A stretch of 64,000 nucleotides of DNA from Aralia elata (taxonomy: Eukaryota; Streptophyta; Magnoliopsida; Apiales; Araliaceae), in contig CM068377.1 of NCBI GenBank assembly GCA_034770075.1, positions 56,414,275-56,478,274 on the forward strand, read 5' to 3'. Positions 11,896-23,289 of this stretch are shown one piece after another. The position numbers and the translations under genes are program-made. The notes under the pieces are model-generated. The model searched no databases and was not told the origin of the DNA. It saw nothing but the letters and a program-made list of their open reading frames with translations. How positions within the stretch are numbered: the first letter of the stretch is position 1; each line of letters begins with the position of its first letter.

Positions 11896-12552
11896 CAGCA
11901 AGAAGTGATAAAATCCGAGCCAAGCATCTGTCTGGCCCTCCGAGCGTAGACGCATACCGTGGAGGAAATAGGCAAAAGTGAATGACCCCCAGTCATAGTC
12001 ACTGATGCGGTCCACGTCTCTGACCGCTCCTACGACGCTGAAATGAATGGTGGAGGAGTTGTTCCCTAGGAAACAACCCCTCATGATGGTCAGGAACAGG
12101 CGTCGGAGCAGAATGTCCCGAGTACCCTGATCCGCTGGAATGGGTAGCGCGTAGAGACCCCCGATAGCGTCAACAGCCCAGGCACCGGACCGAATACTAC
12201 GGGCCTTAAAGACCCGGTCCTCAGCAGCGAAGCCCAATAAAGCCCGGACCTCCGCAGGAGTGATGTCGAGATCTAGAGGAACGCGAGACCCGGTAAACTC
12301 TATGCCCGTAATATACCTCCAGTCCCAGGGGGTCAACACAACCTCATAGTCCAGAAGGTGAAGGGACTGGGTCTGGTGGAACCATCTCTCGGACAAAGCA
12401 CTCATGTAACCCCAGGGGCACTGCCGGGGGATGATAGTGAAGAAGTGACGGAAGCCCCAAGAATCCACCATCGCCAGGTAGTCGCTGTGCAGAGCCGTGT
12501 AGAGGGAGTAGATGTTGAACCAGTTGCCCCTCGGCTGGGTAAACTCGGGTAC

Positions 12553-12634
12553 CTGGGGCAATCATCAATGGGTCAGTCCGGATAAAAGGAGAATTGAGAA
12601 ATTGAGAATAAAATCAGAATATAACTGAATATAC
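12553..12634 (-). other. Intron 1 of the antisense PMD-like gene
   Basis: 82 bp, starting GTATATTC at 12634 and ending TGCCCCAG at 12553 on the minus strand, and T-rich. It joins VANE to VPEFTQPRG in frame. Confidence 0.75.
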
Positions 12635-12940
12635 CTCGTTAGCCACGAGAGATGCTGAGGGGTGACGACTGAGATCCCGACCCAAAAGATCGGGTATCTG
12701 TACAGGGGCGCCAGAAGAAGCCTGATAAGTAGATGGGGCCGGTGTGCGGGAGGATGGCCCCTCTGCCGCGACCTCCGGAGGGACAGCCTCCTCAACGTCC
12801 GGATGATCGGGACGGATGACAGCCTCCGCCAAGCGATGAGCCTGACGGGTCCGAGGAGGAACAGGAGCAGGTGCAGCCTTACGGCGACGAACACCCGAGG
12901 TCCGTGACGCGGAGGAGCTACTATGAGCATCGGGATCCAT

Positions 12941-13314
12941 AGCTGGAACAAAACAGGCAAGGAGGAAGGTAAGTTCCCTTTTGAATTATGTCACGAATAT
13001 TCTAAATTCCTATCATCATATAATTAATATAACATGATGCATGTTTATGGTATGTGCATTAAAAAAAAAATCGGCAGAGTTCCGTTTGTAAAATGGACAT
13101 CCCAGGCATAAGCCAAACATATTTTCCATTAATCTAAGCCACAACAGATCAAAGTTGTGTTCATATGTGTAATTACAGCATGTAAAGTACCATAACGCAT
13201 GATTTTCTTTCAGAAAAAGAATAACAGTATGTGGGACCGCATCATGAGCATAAAATAGGGTTCACACAGTTGATACATAACATGTATATATGATCATACA
13301 TAGCATAGCGTTGT
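12941..13314. other. OG1 internal region upstream of the antisense gene
   Basis: AT-rich, without an ORF that I can support. By position it would be the promoter and 5' UTR of the antisense gene. It is interrupted on the right by the OG3 solo LTR. Confidence 0.4.
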
Positions 13315-15437
13315 TGTAGACACCCAAATTTTGCGTTTCCTTCTACTGACCATGACAGGAGGGAGAAATCGTCAATTGAACCGGCTTGCGGGAGCAAAGG
13401 AGCGGGCACAAGGGCAAGCGCCCGACACCGCCGCAATGTTTTGGGCAACCCAAGTTTACGTGACAATAAAGCCGTCCGAGGCAGGCATTTCCGAATGAGG
13501 TGGTACGTCTCCCGGAAATTCCCGGACTGCAGAATACGAGCCTGTCAGCGAAAACCGACGTTGCGGCACGAAAATCGAGGCGTGGCACGAAAATCGAGAA
13601 AGTCAAGTCCGCCAGCCGCGGATAGATCTGCGGCCAAGTGGGTGCGCCAGCACGGAAACCAGGAAATCAGCACTACCAGCTGAGTGCGATGGGAGGCGTG
13701 CCAGCTGGCCAGCCGCAGATCCATCTGCGGCCAGCCGCAGATAGATCTGCGGCTGGCTTTGGCCAGCCTATTTAAGCCCAGCTTCGGGCAGCATACAGGA
13801 GGTTGGAAGAAATTTGGAAGAAGAAGGATTTCAGCACAATAGCAGCACGGAATTTGAGAGAAAAATAGTAGATTTTGCAACAAAAATAGGAAGAAAAGAG
13901 AGAAAAAGAGAGAAATTTTTACTCCTTTAATTTTGATTGTATCAAATATATTTCTCATACTATTCAAATACCAAGACTTCATCCTTTTGAGATCATTTTG
14001 TAAGGTAAAAAATTCCCTTTGGTTATAACAATTCATATCATCTTATTTGCTTAGATGGGATGAAGTTTTCATGTATATTGTTGAACAATCATGGATTAGG
14101 GATTATTAGTGAAGGTTCCATTGGAATAAAATTCTTCCTAATAACCCGAGGATATCCAAGTGATGAAATTTCTAGCTTGTTTAGGGTGATTTATTGGGTG
14201 TAATTTATTTAGATTGTCATTTCCGGATATCATGGTATATTAGATAAATCCGGGTTGGTTAGTTATGTAGGATTCATTTTGTAGGCATGTATTAATCTCA
14301 TGTGAGCCTAGGAATGTGACCCCGTGGTCCAAATCCGATGATGGACGTTTTGATGTATGTGATAGATTCAAGATGCTCGTTTTGTAACATGTAACCATTG
14401 GGCCTTAAAACGACGCTAAGGCGAGGATCGGGTTTAAGGCCCCGTACTAGTGGAATATGTGATTGTTGGCGTTCGGGGATATTTTGATGGTTTACATGCC
14501 CATGAATAGCCCCGACGCGTGTTCACGCTTAATTAAATCTTGTGACACAAAAAATGATTTCAAAGATTAAACCATGAAGATTTTCATAAAATCAATCAAA
14601 TTAGGTTATTAGCTTCACGAAGATAAGAAATTGAAAGTGCCAACGAATGTCGATTTCCATTTAACGAGAAAGCTAAAGAAAAATCGTTTCCCAAAATATC
14701 ACATAAAAATGATTTTTATAAATATGTAACGTTTTATTAAATTCTTTGTGCATAGGGCTAAAGAGATTCTAGAAGTTGCCCATCGTTTGAGTTACAAAAG
14801 CAACGTATAGATCTCGATTCCTATTTTGACGAAGGTTTAAAACTCTTGTTTCACCAAAACGACACCTAATGAAAGTCTCATTGTTTTGACAAATTAAAAT
14901 CAAACCTTTCTTATAAAGAATAAAGCTTTCTCGTGTATGCTAAAAAGACATTCCGAAGCATTTTCAAATTAAAACACGACTTTCCCTAAAAATCCAAATG
15001 ATTCTTTCATACAAACTCACCACAACATTCATATAGGCACACACACACACGCACGCGCACACACACACACATTTCATGAATTAAAGGACAGGAAAGTATC
15101 AAGATTGCGGTAACCGTGTTTCACGGAAGTCGAGGGGTGCCTAACACCTTCCCCTCACTTAAGCAAGCCCCCGAACTCTATGAATCTCGGTTTGCAGACC
15201 AATCAATTCGGAGTCACATATGAGCCAGCGATTTATAAAAAAAAACGAAAACTCGGATGAGTTGGTACATCCATTTCAAATATACCAACTGGCGACTCTG
15301 GTTAATTGGCTCATCATAAAAACGATCTTTCAAAACCCCGTCGACCTCAATGCCGATCTTTTCCAAAAATCATCTAAACCAAAAGGCTAAAATTGGAAAA
15401 GACCAAAGACGAGAGAAGCGAAAACCCGGCGTCGACA
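13315..15437 (+). mobile_element. OG3: solo LTR of the Ogre-like family, nested in OG1
   Basis: A complete 2123 bp LTR, from TGTAGACACCC at 13315 to GGCGTCGACA at 15437, with identical 5 bp duplications GTTGT at 13310-13314 and 15438-15442. There is no internal region. It matches the OG1 and OG2 LTRs along its length but is clearly diverged from both. Solo LTRs arise by recombination between the two LTRs of a full element. It carries GCCGCAGAT...ATCTGCGGC palindromes and a CA/CG run near 15040-15070. Confidence 0.96.
13769..13775 (+). promoter_or_regulatory. Candidate TATA box in OG3 LTR
   Basis: TATTTAA within CAGCCTATTTAAGCCCAG. In OG1 the same site reads TATTTCA (near 17332) and OG2 also has TATTTCA, so only this copy has the better TATA match. 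Confidence 0.45.
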
Positions 15438-15769
15438 GTTGTAAAGCATACATTTCTATCTCTAACATGTAAATAGCCAAATGTATAGCAAAATATTGAC
15501 GAAATTAAAAAATGAACGGTCAAAGTGTTACCTGTAGCGCGTAGAACGATCCTACCGGAGCGGTTTTTCCAGAAAAGTTGGGAAACTCGACAAAAGGTCC
15601 TTGCAAACGAGCAAAATCGTAGGAATCTATGTGGGGTACGAAGTTGAAAGTGACAGATCTGGAAGTGGCGAGCCGCTAGAAACCGATCTTGGCCGCAGAT
15701 CCATCTGCGGTTGGCCCTGGTGGGTCCCCTTGGTTCCCTTGTAGCCGTTTGATGTGTCTAGTGAAAATG
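15438..15769. other. OG1 internal region between solo LTR and tandem array, possible antisense exon
   Basis: On the minus strand, about 15635 to 15533 reads openly (…FPNFSGKTAPVGSFYA…) and ends at a good GTAACA donor near 15533. It may be an upstream exon of an antisense transcript, but I cannot assign it to a family or prove a link to the gene at 12940. A GCCGCAGAT palindrome lies at 15692-15710. Confidence 0.3.
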
Positions 15770-16760
15770 AATTACGAGATGGGTGACCGGCAATGATACC
15801 CGGCCCCGACGAGACTATCGACCGGTAACGATAACCGGCAATTACGAGGTGGATGTCCGGCGACGAAAACCGGCTCCGACAAGATAACCAACCGGCGACG
15901 ATAACCGGGGGTTACGAGATGGGTGACCGACGACGATACCCGACCCCGACGAGACAATCGACCGGCGACGATAACCGGTAATTACGAGATAACCAACCGG
16001 CGACGATAACCGGGGGTTACGAAATGGGTGACCGGCGACGATACCCGGCCCCGACGAGACAATCGACCGGCGACGATAACCGGCGATTACGAGATGGATG
16101 TCCGGCGACGAAAACCGGCTCTGACAAGATAACCAATCGGCGACGATAACCGGGGGTTACGAGATGGGTGACCGGCGACGATACCCGGCCCCGACGAGAC
16201 AATCGACCGGCGACGATAACCGGCGATTACGAGATGGATGTCCGGCGACGAAAACTGGCTCCGACAAGATAACCAACCGGCGACGATAACCGGGGGTTAC
16301 GAGATGGGTGATCGGCGACGATACCCGGCCCCGACGAGATAATCGACCGGCGACGATAACCGGCGATTACGAGATGGATGTCCGGCGACGAAAACCGGCT
16401 CCGACAAGATAACCAACTGGCGACGATAACCGGGGGTTACGAGATGGGTGACCGGTGACGATGCCCGGCCCCGACGAGATAATCGACCGGCGACGATAAC
16501 CGGCGATTACGAGATGGATGTCCGGCGACGAAAACCGGCTCCGACAAGATAACCAACCGGCGACGATAACCGGGGGTTACGAGATGGGTGACCGGCGACG
16601 ATACTCGGCCCCGATGAGACAATCGACCGACGACGATAACCGGCGATTACGAGATGGATGTCCGGCAACGAAAACCGGCTCCGACAAGATAACCAACCGG
16701 CGACGATAACCGGGGGTTACGAGATGGGTGACCGGCGACGATACCCGGCCCCGACGAGAC
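15770..16760 (+). repeat. Higher-order tandem array, 35 bp monomers in 140 bp units
   Basis: About seven units of roughly 140 bp. Each is built of four related 35 bp monomers that begin CGGCGACGATAACCGG, CGGCGACGAAAACCGG or CGGCGACGATACCCGG. The phrase GATTACGAGATGGATGTCC recurs at about 16085, 16225, 16365, 16505 and 16645, giving the 140 bp period. The second unit is shortened near 15984-16010. GC-rich, and lies directly upstream of the OG1 3' LTR. The short ORFs it contains are artefacts of the periodicity. Confidence 0.95.
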
Positions 16761-16948
16761 GATCATCAGCCTCGACACCCTTTTCTGAATGTGTTGCATC
16801 AATGGCATCTTGCATTGCATCATAAATCATATGTGTTGCATCACGTATCCATTGTCATCCTTGTGCATTGTCATTCATGCATCGAGTGTCTATTCTTTAT
16901 CCTCTTCATTTCATTAAACATTGCATGAACATGATAAAGAGGGGCAGC
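16761..16948 (+). promoter_or_regulatory. OG1 end of internal region and polypurine tract
   Basis: A CAT-rich segment (repeats of TTGCATCA) ends in AAAGAGGGGCAGC directly before the 3' LTR at 16949. The purine-rich AAAGAGGGG is the expected plus-strand primer tract. Confidence 0.8.
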
Positions 16949-18984
16949 TGTAGACACCCAAATTTTGCGTTCCCTGTACTAACCATGACAGGAGGGCAAA
17001 ATCGTCAATTGAACCGGCTTCGGGAGCGAAGGAGTGGGCACAAGTGCGAGCGCCCGACACCACCGCAATGTTTGGTGACCAAAGCTGATGTGACAATAAG
17101 GCCATCCGAAACAGACATCCCCGAATGAGGTGGCACGTCTCCCAGAAATTCCCGGACGGCCGAATACGAGCCTGTCAGCGAAAACCGACGTTATGGCACG
17201 GAAATCGAGGCGTGGCATGGAAAACGAGAAAGTCAAACCGTCCAGCCGCGGACTGATCTGCGGCCAAATAGTGCGCTTTTTGAAAACACGGAACTCGAAA
17301 TCGGGGTGAGTGGAGGGCAGGCGGCCAGCCAGCCTATTTCAGCCCAGTTTCGTGCAGCATACAGGGAGTTCAGCAAGTTGAAAGTTTGGGAAGAAGAAGG
17401 GATTTCAGCAGCAGCACAAGCACGGAAATAGAGGGGAAAAAGAGAGAAATTTTGCAATCAAATAGGAAGAAAAGAGAGAAAAAAAGGAGAGAATTTAATT
17501 CTTTTAATTTTGATTGTATCAAACACACTCCTTATCCTATTCAATACACAAGTTCACATCCATTTGAGATCAATTGCAAGGTGAAAATTTCTATTTGTTC
17601 TAGCAATTTATATCATATTGATTGGGTAAATTAGATGTAACTTTCATGTATCTTGTTGAACAATCATGGATTAGGGATTATTGGTGAGGGTTCCTTCGGA
17701 ACAAAATTCTTCCTAATAACCCGAGAATATCCAATTGATGAAATTTCTAGCTTGTTTATGGTGATTCATTGGGTGTAATTTATTTAGATTGTCATTTTCG
17801 GATATCATGGTGTATTAGATAAATCCAGGTTGGTTAGTTATGTAGCATTCATTTCGTGGATATGTCGTAATCTCGTGTGAGCCTAGGAACGCGACCCCGT
17901 GGTTCAAATCCGATGATGGACGTTTTGATGTATGTAATAGATTCAAGGTGCTCGTTTTGTAACATGTAATCGTCGGGCCTTAAAACGACGCCAAGGCGAG
18001 AATCGGGTTTAAGGCCCCGTAGTAGTGAAATATGTGATTGTTGGCGTTCGGGGATATTTTGATGGCTTACATGCCCGTGAATAGCCCCGATGCGTGTTTA
18101 TGCTTGATTAGATTTTGTGACACAAAAATGATTTCAAGGATTAAACGATGAAGATTTCTTATTAAAATCAAACAAGCTAGGTTATTAGAATCACGAGGTT
18201 AAAAATCGGAAGTGTTAATAAATGTCGATTCCTACTAAACGAGAAGGCCAAAGGAAATCATTTTCAACCATCACCAAAAATGGCTTTTATGAATGAACGA
18301 AATGTTTTATTAGACCTTTGTGCATAGGATTAAAGATATCCTAGAAATTGCCCATCACTTTATGAAAGCAATGTATAGATTTCGATTCCTATTTTGACAA
18401 AGGTTTAAAAGATTCTTGTTTTGCCAAAACAACGCCTAATAAAAATCTCATAGCGTTTGACAAGTAAAATCCAACCTTTCGCACGGATAGAGGAGCTCTC
18501 TCGTATTAACGGAAACGACGTTCTAAAACATCCCCGAAACAAGACACGATTTTTCATAAAAGCCAAATGTTTCACCTCACCACAATATTCACATAAGCAC
18601 ACACACACACACACCCGCGCGTATACACATTTCATGAATCAAAGGATAGGAAAGTATCAAGATTGCGGTAACCGTGTTTCACGGAAGTCGGGGGTGCCTA
18701 ACACCTTCCCCTCACTTAAGCAAGCCCCCGAACTCTATGAATCTCGGTTAGCAGACCAATTAATTCGGAGTCACACATGAGCCAGCGATTTACGAAAAAA
18801 TGAAACTTGGATGAGTTGGTACATCCATTTCAAATATATCAACTGGCGACTCTGGTTAATTGGCTCATCATAAAAAACGATCTTTCAAAACCCCGTCGAC
18901 ATCAATGCCGACCTTTTCCAAAAATCATTCAATCAAAGGCTAAAATCGGAAAAGGACAAAGAGAGGAGAAACCCGGCGTCGACA
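16949..18984 (+). repeat. OG1 3' LTR
   Basis: 2036 bp, TGTAGACACCC to GGCGTCGACA. It is preceded by the polypurine tract and followed at 18985 by TK1 LTR sequence, which also occurs uninterrupted at 55753 onward. That shows OG1 inserted into the TK1 LTR. Confidence 0.95.
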
Positions 18985-21007
18985 CTCTGTAATATGAATT
19001 ATGTGGCTAAATTTTAAGGAACTTGATGTTAGATGTTTGTAAGCATGCATAAATGTAGTTTATATGATTTATATGCGATTTAGAGTAATCAAATTCATGA
19101 AATTATGTTTTTATTAGAGTTTTGAAATTTACAGAGAAACAATGTTTAAATTTGACTTATATGTATGAAAAATTATGCTTGAATTGCATGTTAATCAGTA
19201 AATTAATGGTTGATTATGTTTATGCATGTAAAAACGAAAAAGAACTAAACTTAAATGGATTAAATTGGTATTATAACGAATCTGCTATGTGAGATTTTAT
19301 GAAAATTGATGAAACTTCGAATAATAACAAGAACATGAAAATTATGGGTTTAAATTTAATTGTTTGAGTTGTTAAACTTGATAAAATCATGTTATGATTG
19401 TTACTATACGTTTCTGTAAAGTCAAGAACCTATGGGTAGTATTAAATTGGTGATTTGTGAAAAACTTTGGCCAAATTTGACATTTTCTGTGTTCTTCGCG
19501 AACTGCAGGAACTGAGTTTCAGGTCTACTGCCCGGGGGTGAAATTACACTGGGTAATGTCGGCCCGACGACATAATTGAACTGATTTTGTCGTCCCGGCG
19601 GTGTCCTCACCCTGGCGCCCAAATTGAACTAATTTCTACCGCCCCGGCGGTAGGCTCGCCCCGACGCTATTTTACGCAGAAAACTGCCGCCCCGGTGGTG
19701 ATGCAAAAATGCAATGTTTCTTCTTTCCTTTCGATCATGTTATATTACCATATGCATGTTTAAAGCTTAGAGTAATGTATAAAATAAATACAAAAATATT
19801 GTGATGGATGGTAGCATATACCCATTGATTATCAAATGACAATTGAGATATTAAAATGAAATTGGATGGGAGTGAATCCTGAAGTGATAATACTATTATA
19901 ACTAATCATTGTTATTGCTTTATAAACGGAATGTGTAGGTTGTTTAAGGAACGTGAATTTTTAATTTATAATCCACACACGAGGCAAGTTTCTTAACTCC
20001 ACTTTTCATTGAGCAAGTTATAAAACCCTATCTCTCTTTTATACAAGTTTCTATACTCTACTTCATATTGAGCAAGTTCTTTACCATAATTCATTCAAGT
20101 TAATGAATTTAAATGTGTTATTCTAATTTCTTTTAAGTAATACTTCAGTTATACAAAGTTTATTCGGTTGTATGCCTTTGAGATTCAGTCTTTTGTTCTT
20201 GAATACCTTTCATATTAAATTATTGAACCTTGATTGACTAGCGAACCCTTATTGATTCGATTAGTCCATAGTTGATGAGCGTTCTAAATTCTAGAAACGT
20301 TATCGAAGTAAATCCAAACCAAACTTTCTTTGGTGCGGACTCTGATGTCAAACTGAGATGAACAACCCTTTTATAGGGGATTATTTTACGCATTAGCATT
20401 TAGATGTTGTGCACATACATGGTACAAAGGGTTGATCCCCCTAAGTACGAGAAGTAAGGTCCATATAGTCTTACGACTGTTAAAGGTTTAAAGTAGAAAT
20501 ATTTGATAACCTAGGACATAGTTCGTGGTCTTGTGACCCTCAGATGTGCTTTTGATTCTTGCTTTCTAATCTTGATTCAAAAGCCGAGTTTTCAATTATC
20601 CGATATCCATTGATTATTCGCATGTTATTATTATTTTCATTGTGTTACTTGCTGGGCAATTGTTGCTCACCCTTGTATAATAACATTGCAGCTAAACTTG
20701 AAAGAATTGACGAGCCATCCACTAGTAAGGGCAAAGGCAAAGCAAACAAGTGATGAAGACTTGTTAAATTTGTTTGAATGATGTTTATGTAATAGACTTA
20801 TGTTATGTTTCTGCATTGATGTTTTATTAAGGTTAGATGACCTGGGATTTATTTGTTAAAGATGTTGTAACCCTTTAATAGGAGATTTCTATTTTTATTA
20901 AGAATTATCATTTATATATGAATGGGTAGTTAGATGTGATGTGATTTATTTGGACAGTGAACACCAAATCCTGTGGGAATTAAGTACCCAGATTTGGGGG
21001 TGTCACA
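18985..21007 (+). repeat. TK1 5' LTR, 3' portion
   Basis: Matches 55753-56107 of the TK1 3' LTR in its first part (TGTAATATGAATT, GGAACTTGATGTTA and on) and ends GGGGGTGTCACA at 21007, next to a primer site. The first roughly 700 bp of this LTR lie left of OG1, outside the window. A GC-rich patch at 19520-19700 repeats CCGCCCCGGCGGT-like motifs in an otherwise AT-rich LTR. No gene is supported in it. Confidence 0.88.
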
Positions 21008-21010
21008 GGT

Positions 21011-21022
21011 TAGTATCAGAGC
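21011..21022 (+). promoter_or_regulatory. TK1 primer binding site (initiator Met tRNA)
   Basis: TAGTATCAGAGC three bases after the LTR end, one change from the standard TGGTATCAGAGC of plant elements primed by initiator tRNA-Met. Confidence 0.85.
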
Positions 21023-21236
21023 TGTAGGTTATGAACCTTAGGTGGGGAAACCTTAGGGTAGTAGCCTTTTAAGAGACAGAAAATATAGTGGTGATAAACT
21101 CTTATCGAGTTCTAAGGAATGAATTAAGGAATTCATTAAAGATAATAAAAGACTTTATGTGCTATGTGCTTATGTGTTAATAACCTATGTGCCGCGAGTA
21201 GTACCGAGTATTAATTAAAACTTAAACTTTGTTGTC

Positions 21237-21899
21237 ATGATGTCGGATGTTGGAGGATTCAGTCAGCCTAGGGAGGTCGAGCCCCGAGTGGCTGGAGAGG
21301 AGGAGCCCCGTAATATCCATGTTATCCGAGAGCAGTTAATACACAGAGAGCCATCTCCATTGATCACTGTTGTGGGTCAGGAGCATGAGCCTGAGTTTGA
21401 TTCAGAGGAAGATTCTGAGGAGGTAGAGTCTGAGGAGGATGATGAGGATCCCGAGGAGGTACCCCTTACCTCTATCGATGTTGAGATGTACGATGCATTG
21501 TATGATCGTACCATAGAGTTGTAGGATAGAGTCAGAGATTTGGAGAGACTGGAAAATAGACGCCAGACTACTATAGATCAGAAGAATGAGAAGATTGAGG
21601 ATCTTGATATAAGTCTTGGAGACGTGGAATGGATATTAGTTCAGGCAGAAAGTCTAAAGGAAGACCTGTTAGCTAAGAATGAGAAGATGAAACTTGTGAT
21701 TCAGAAATTGAAGGATGACCTGAGTGAAGAGTCAGCGGAACGTGCTAGGGCAGAAGACGCCTGGATGAATACCGCTCGACGTGCAGAAATTTCTGAAGAA
21801 GGCGAACGGGCAAAGAAGGCTAAGATTGACGAGACGGACTACACTTTTCAGACACCGATTGATAGGGCCAAAGATCAAGTTCTCCACTATCCAGTTTAG
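21237..21899 (+). pseudogene. TK1 ORF1, acidic coiled-coil protein before gag
   Basis: Starts at ATG 21237 (a second ATG follows at 21240). The N-terminus (VGGFSQPREVE...RNIHVIREQL) resembles the ORF1 of TK2 and TK3. A very acidic segment (EFDSEEDSEEVESEEDDEDPEE) follows, then a long heptad-like Lys/Glu region to 21899. TAG at 21522-21524 interrupts it in frame (LxDRVRDLER context, Gln expected). Not a known gag or pol domain; function unknown. Placed between the primer site and gag. Confidence 0.7.
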
Positions 21900-22281
21900 T
21901 TCGAGGACTTGCCGTGATATATGTTGGATCGTAGGACAATGTTCTGTATCATGGAGGAAGAACGCAGAAAGGCGGTTCGACACCTTAGTTGGCCGTGATA
22001 GAAAAAGTATTAAAACATGTGTAAATATTTATGACAGTTAATTCCAGCGTGATTATACACAACGTAATATGACTATTTAATCCTGAAGATTCTTTATATC
22101 AGGATAGTTGATGTAAATAGCGGTGATGCCATATTTCTATGTTTAAAACTTTTGAATGAAATATCAAGTTTATTTGAAGATGTTATGTGTTAAGTGTTTA
22201 ACCTGAATTGTGTTTGAGTTAAGTATTAAATACTTAAGAAATTGAGTGATGATCTAATAAGCACATATTCTTAAACAGAAA

Positions 22282-23289
22282 ATGCCGTCGAGATGCCAAC
22301 CACGGCAACAAGCCCAAGAAAGCTCTACTAATAATAACAATAACGACGCTAATGTTAATCCTATACAGCAGTTGGTGAACCTTTTGGCTGGAGCACTTGC
22401 GAATCAGCCGCAAGCTCCACCAGTGACGTTATTTAAGGATTTTAAAGTGGTAGGACCGCCAGAGTTTAGGGGTTCCCTAAACCCGATCGAAGCCCAAACT
22501 TGGGTAATGGAAATGGAGAAAGTGTTTGGCGTTGCTAGGATTAGTGATGACCAAAAGACTACCTTTGCAACGTTCATGCTTAAGTCAAAGGCCATCTATT
22601 GGTGGCAAGCGAATAAGATTCGAGGAGGTCAGGGTGTAATCGCATGGGATAGGTTTAAAGAAATGTTCTTTGAGATATATTTTCCTACGAGCTCGCGTTA
22701 TCAGATGGAGATTCAATTCCTGGAACTGAAGCAGGGTACCATGACTGTACTGGAGTACGCAACAAAGTTTAACGAGTTGGCTAGGTTCCCAACCTACTAG
22801 GTGAATACCGATGAGAGGAAGGCGAGGAGATTTGAACATGTATTAAAACTGTGGTTGTACATCAATATGTCAATGTTCCAATTGAACACTTTTGTCGGAG
22901 TTTTGGAAAAGGCGATTATCGCAAAAGGTGGCAGTGATGCTCTGACTAAGTATAACCAGGAGCAGAAGAAGAAGGGTGAAAATGAGAATAACAAAGCGAG
23001 TGGTAGTAACAGTGGTGGTCACAATCAGAAGAGGAAGTGGAATGACAATGGATCTACTAGGAATCAACAGGGAGGTCAGAAGAAGAAAGTGGAGGCGTGT
23101 GCTAGCTGTGGGAAGAATCATGTAGGGATATGCCTGAAGGGGAAGAGGGTGTGTTACAATTGTGGTCAGGAGGGCCACGTAGCACCGAATTGTCCGAATC
23201 CAAAGAAGGGCGCTTGTTTTACTTGCGGATCAAATGATCATTTAGCTAGGGATTGCCCCAAGAAGGCAGCAGGAGGAGCAGGAACATGA
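22282..23289 (+). pseudogene. gag: TK1 gag
   Basis: Capsid and nucleocapsid. From ATG 22282 the capsid domain is clear (VGPPEFRGSLNPIEAQTWVMEMEKVF, then FELKQGTMTVLEY). TAG at 22798-22800 breaks it where Gln is expected; the same frame continues with ERKARRFEHVLK. Three zinc knuckles follow near 23098-23270: CASCGKNHVGIC, CYNCGQEGHVAPNC and CFTCGSNDHLARDC. TGA at 23287-23289 then ends the frame in the linker to protease. Confidence 0.9.

Larger units (their letters stand above)
11104..12940 (-). pseudogene. Antisense plant-mobile-domain-like gene of OG1, three exons
   Basis: Reading on the minus strand, exon 1 is 12940-12635 (102 codons, Ser/Pro/Arg-rich), exon 2 is 12552-11896 (219 codons) and exon 3 is 11796-11104. 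Introns of 82 bp and 99 bp have GT...AG ends and both keep the frame. Exon 2 carries features of the plant mobile domain: a WFHQTQSLHLLDYEVVLTPW-type segment followed by ITGIEFTG. Exon 3 opens with FWAYERLPCLRP, the most recognisable motif of that family, and it appears only if intron 2 is removed. A single TAG at 11526-11524 interrupts exon 3 (probably CAG to TAG); beyond it the frame continues with WVMYLGERAFRCVTG. Without that stop the product would be about 550 residues. Its function in the element is unknown. Confidence 0.8.
1..18984 (+). mobile_element. OG1: Ogre/Tat-type Ty3/gypsy retrotransposon, 5' end outside window
   Basis: The element runs from a 5' LTR cut by the window edge to a complete 3' LTR at 16949-18984. 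Gag, protease, RT-RNase H, a second RNase H and integrase lie in order on the + strand. The Ogre/Tat assignment rests on the arginine-tRNA-type primer site, the G-patch after protease, the likely intron before RT, the second RNase H and the extra ORFs downstream of pol. The two LTRs differ at about 15 positions over 1150 bp, so insertion is fairly recent, yet gag-pol holds several nonsense codons. It lies in the 5' LTR of TK1 and carries the nested solo LTR OG3. Its TSD cannot be confirmed because the left flank is missing; CTCTG at 18985-18989 is the expected right copy. Confidence 0.93.

Noticed and set aside
12358..12907. Plus-strand ORFs over the antisense gene
   Set aside because: They are shadows of exons 1 and 2 and show no domain.
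15770..16760. CRISPR-like array or repeat-protein genes
   Set aside because: Repeats are contiguous without unique spacers, in a plant transposon. The repeated short ORFs (15772-15957, 16017-16202, 16437-16622) arise from the period.
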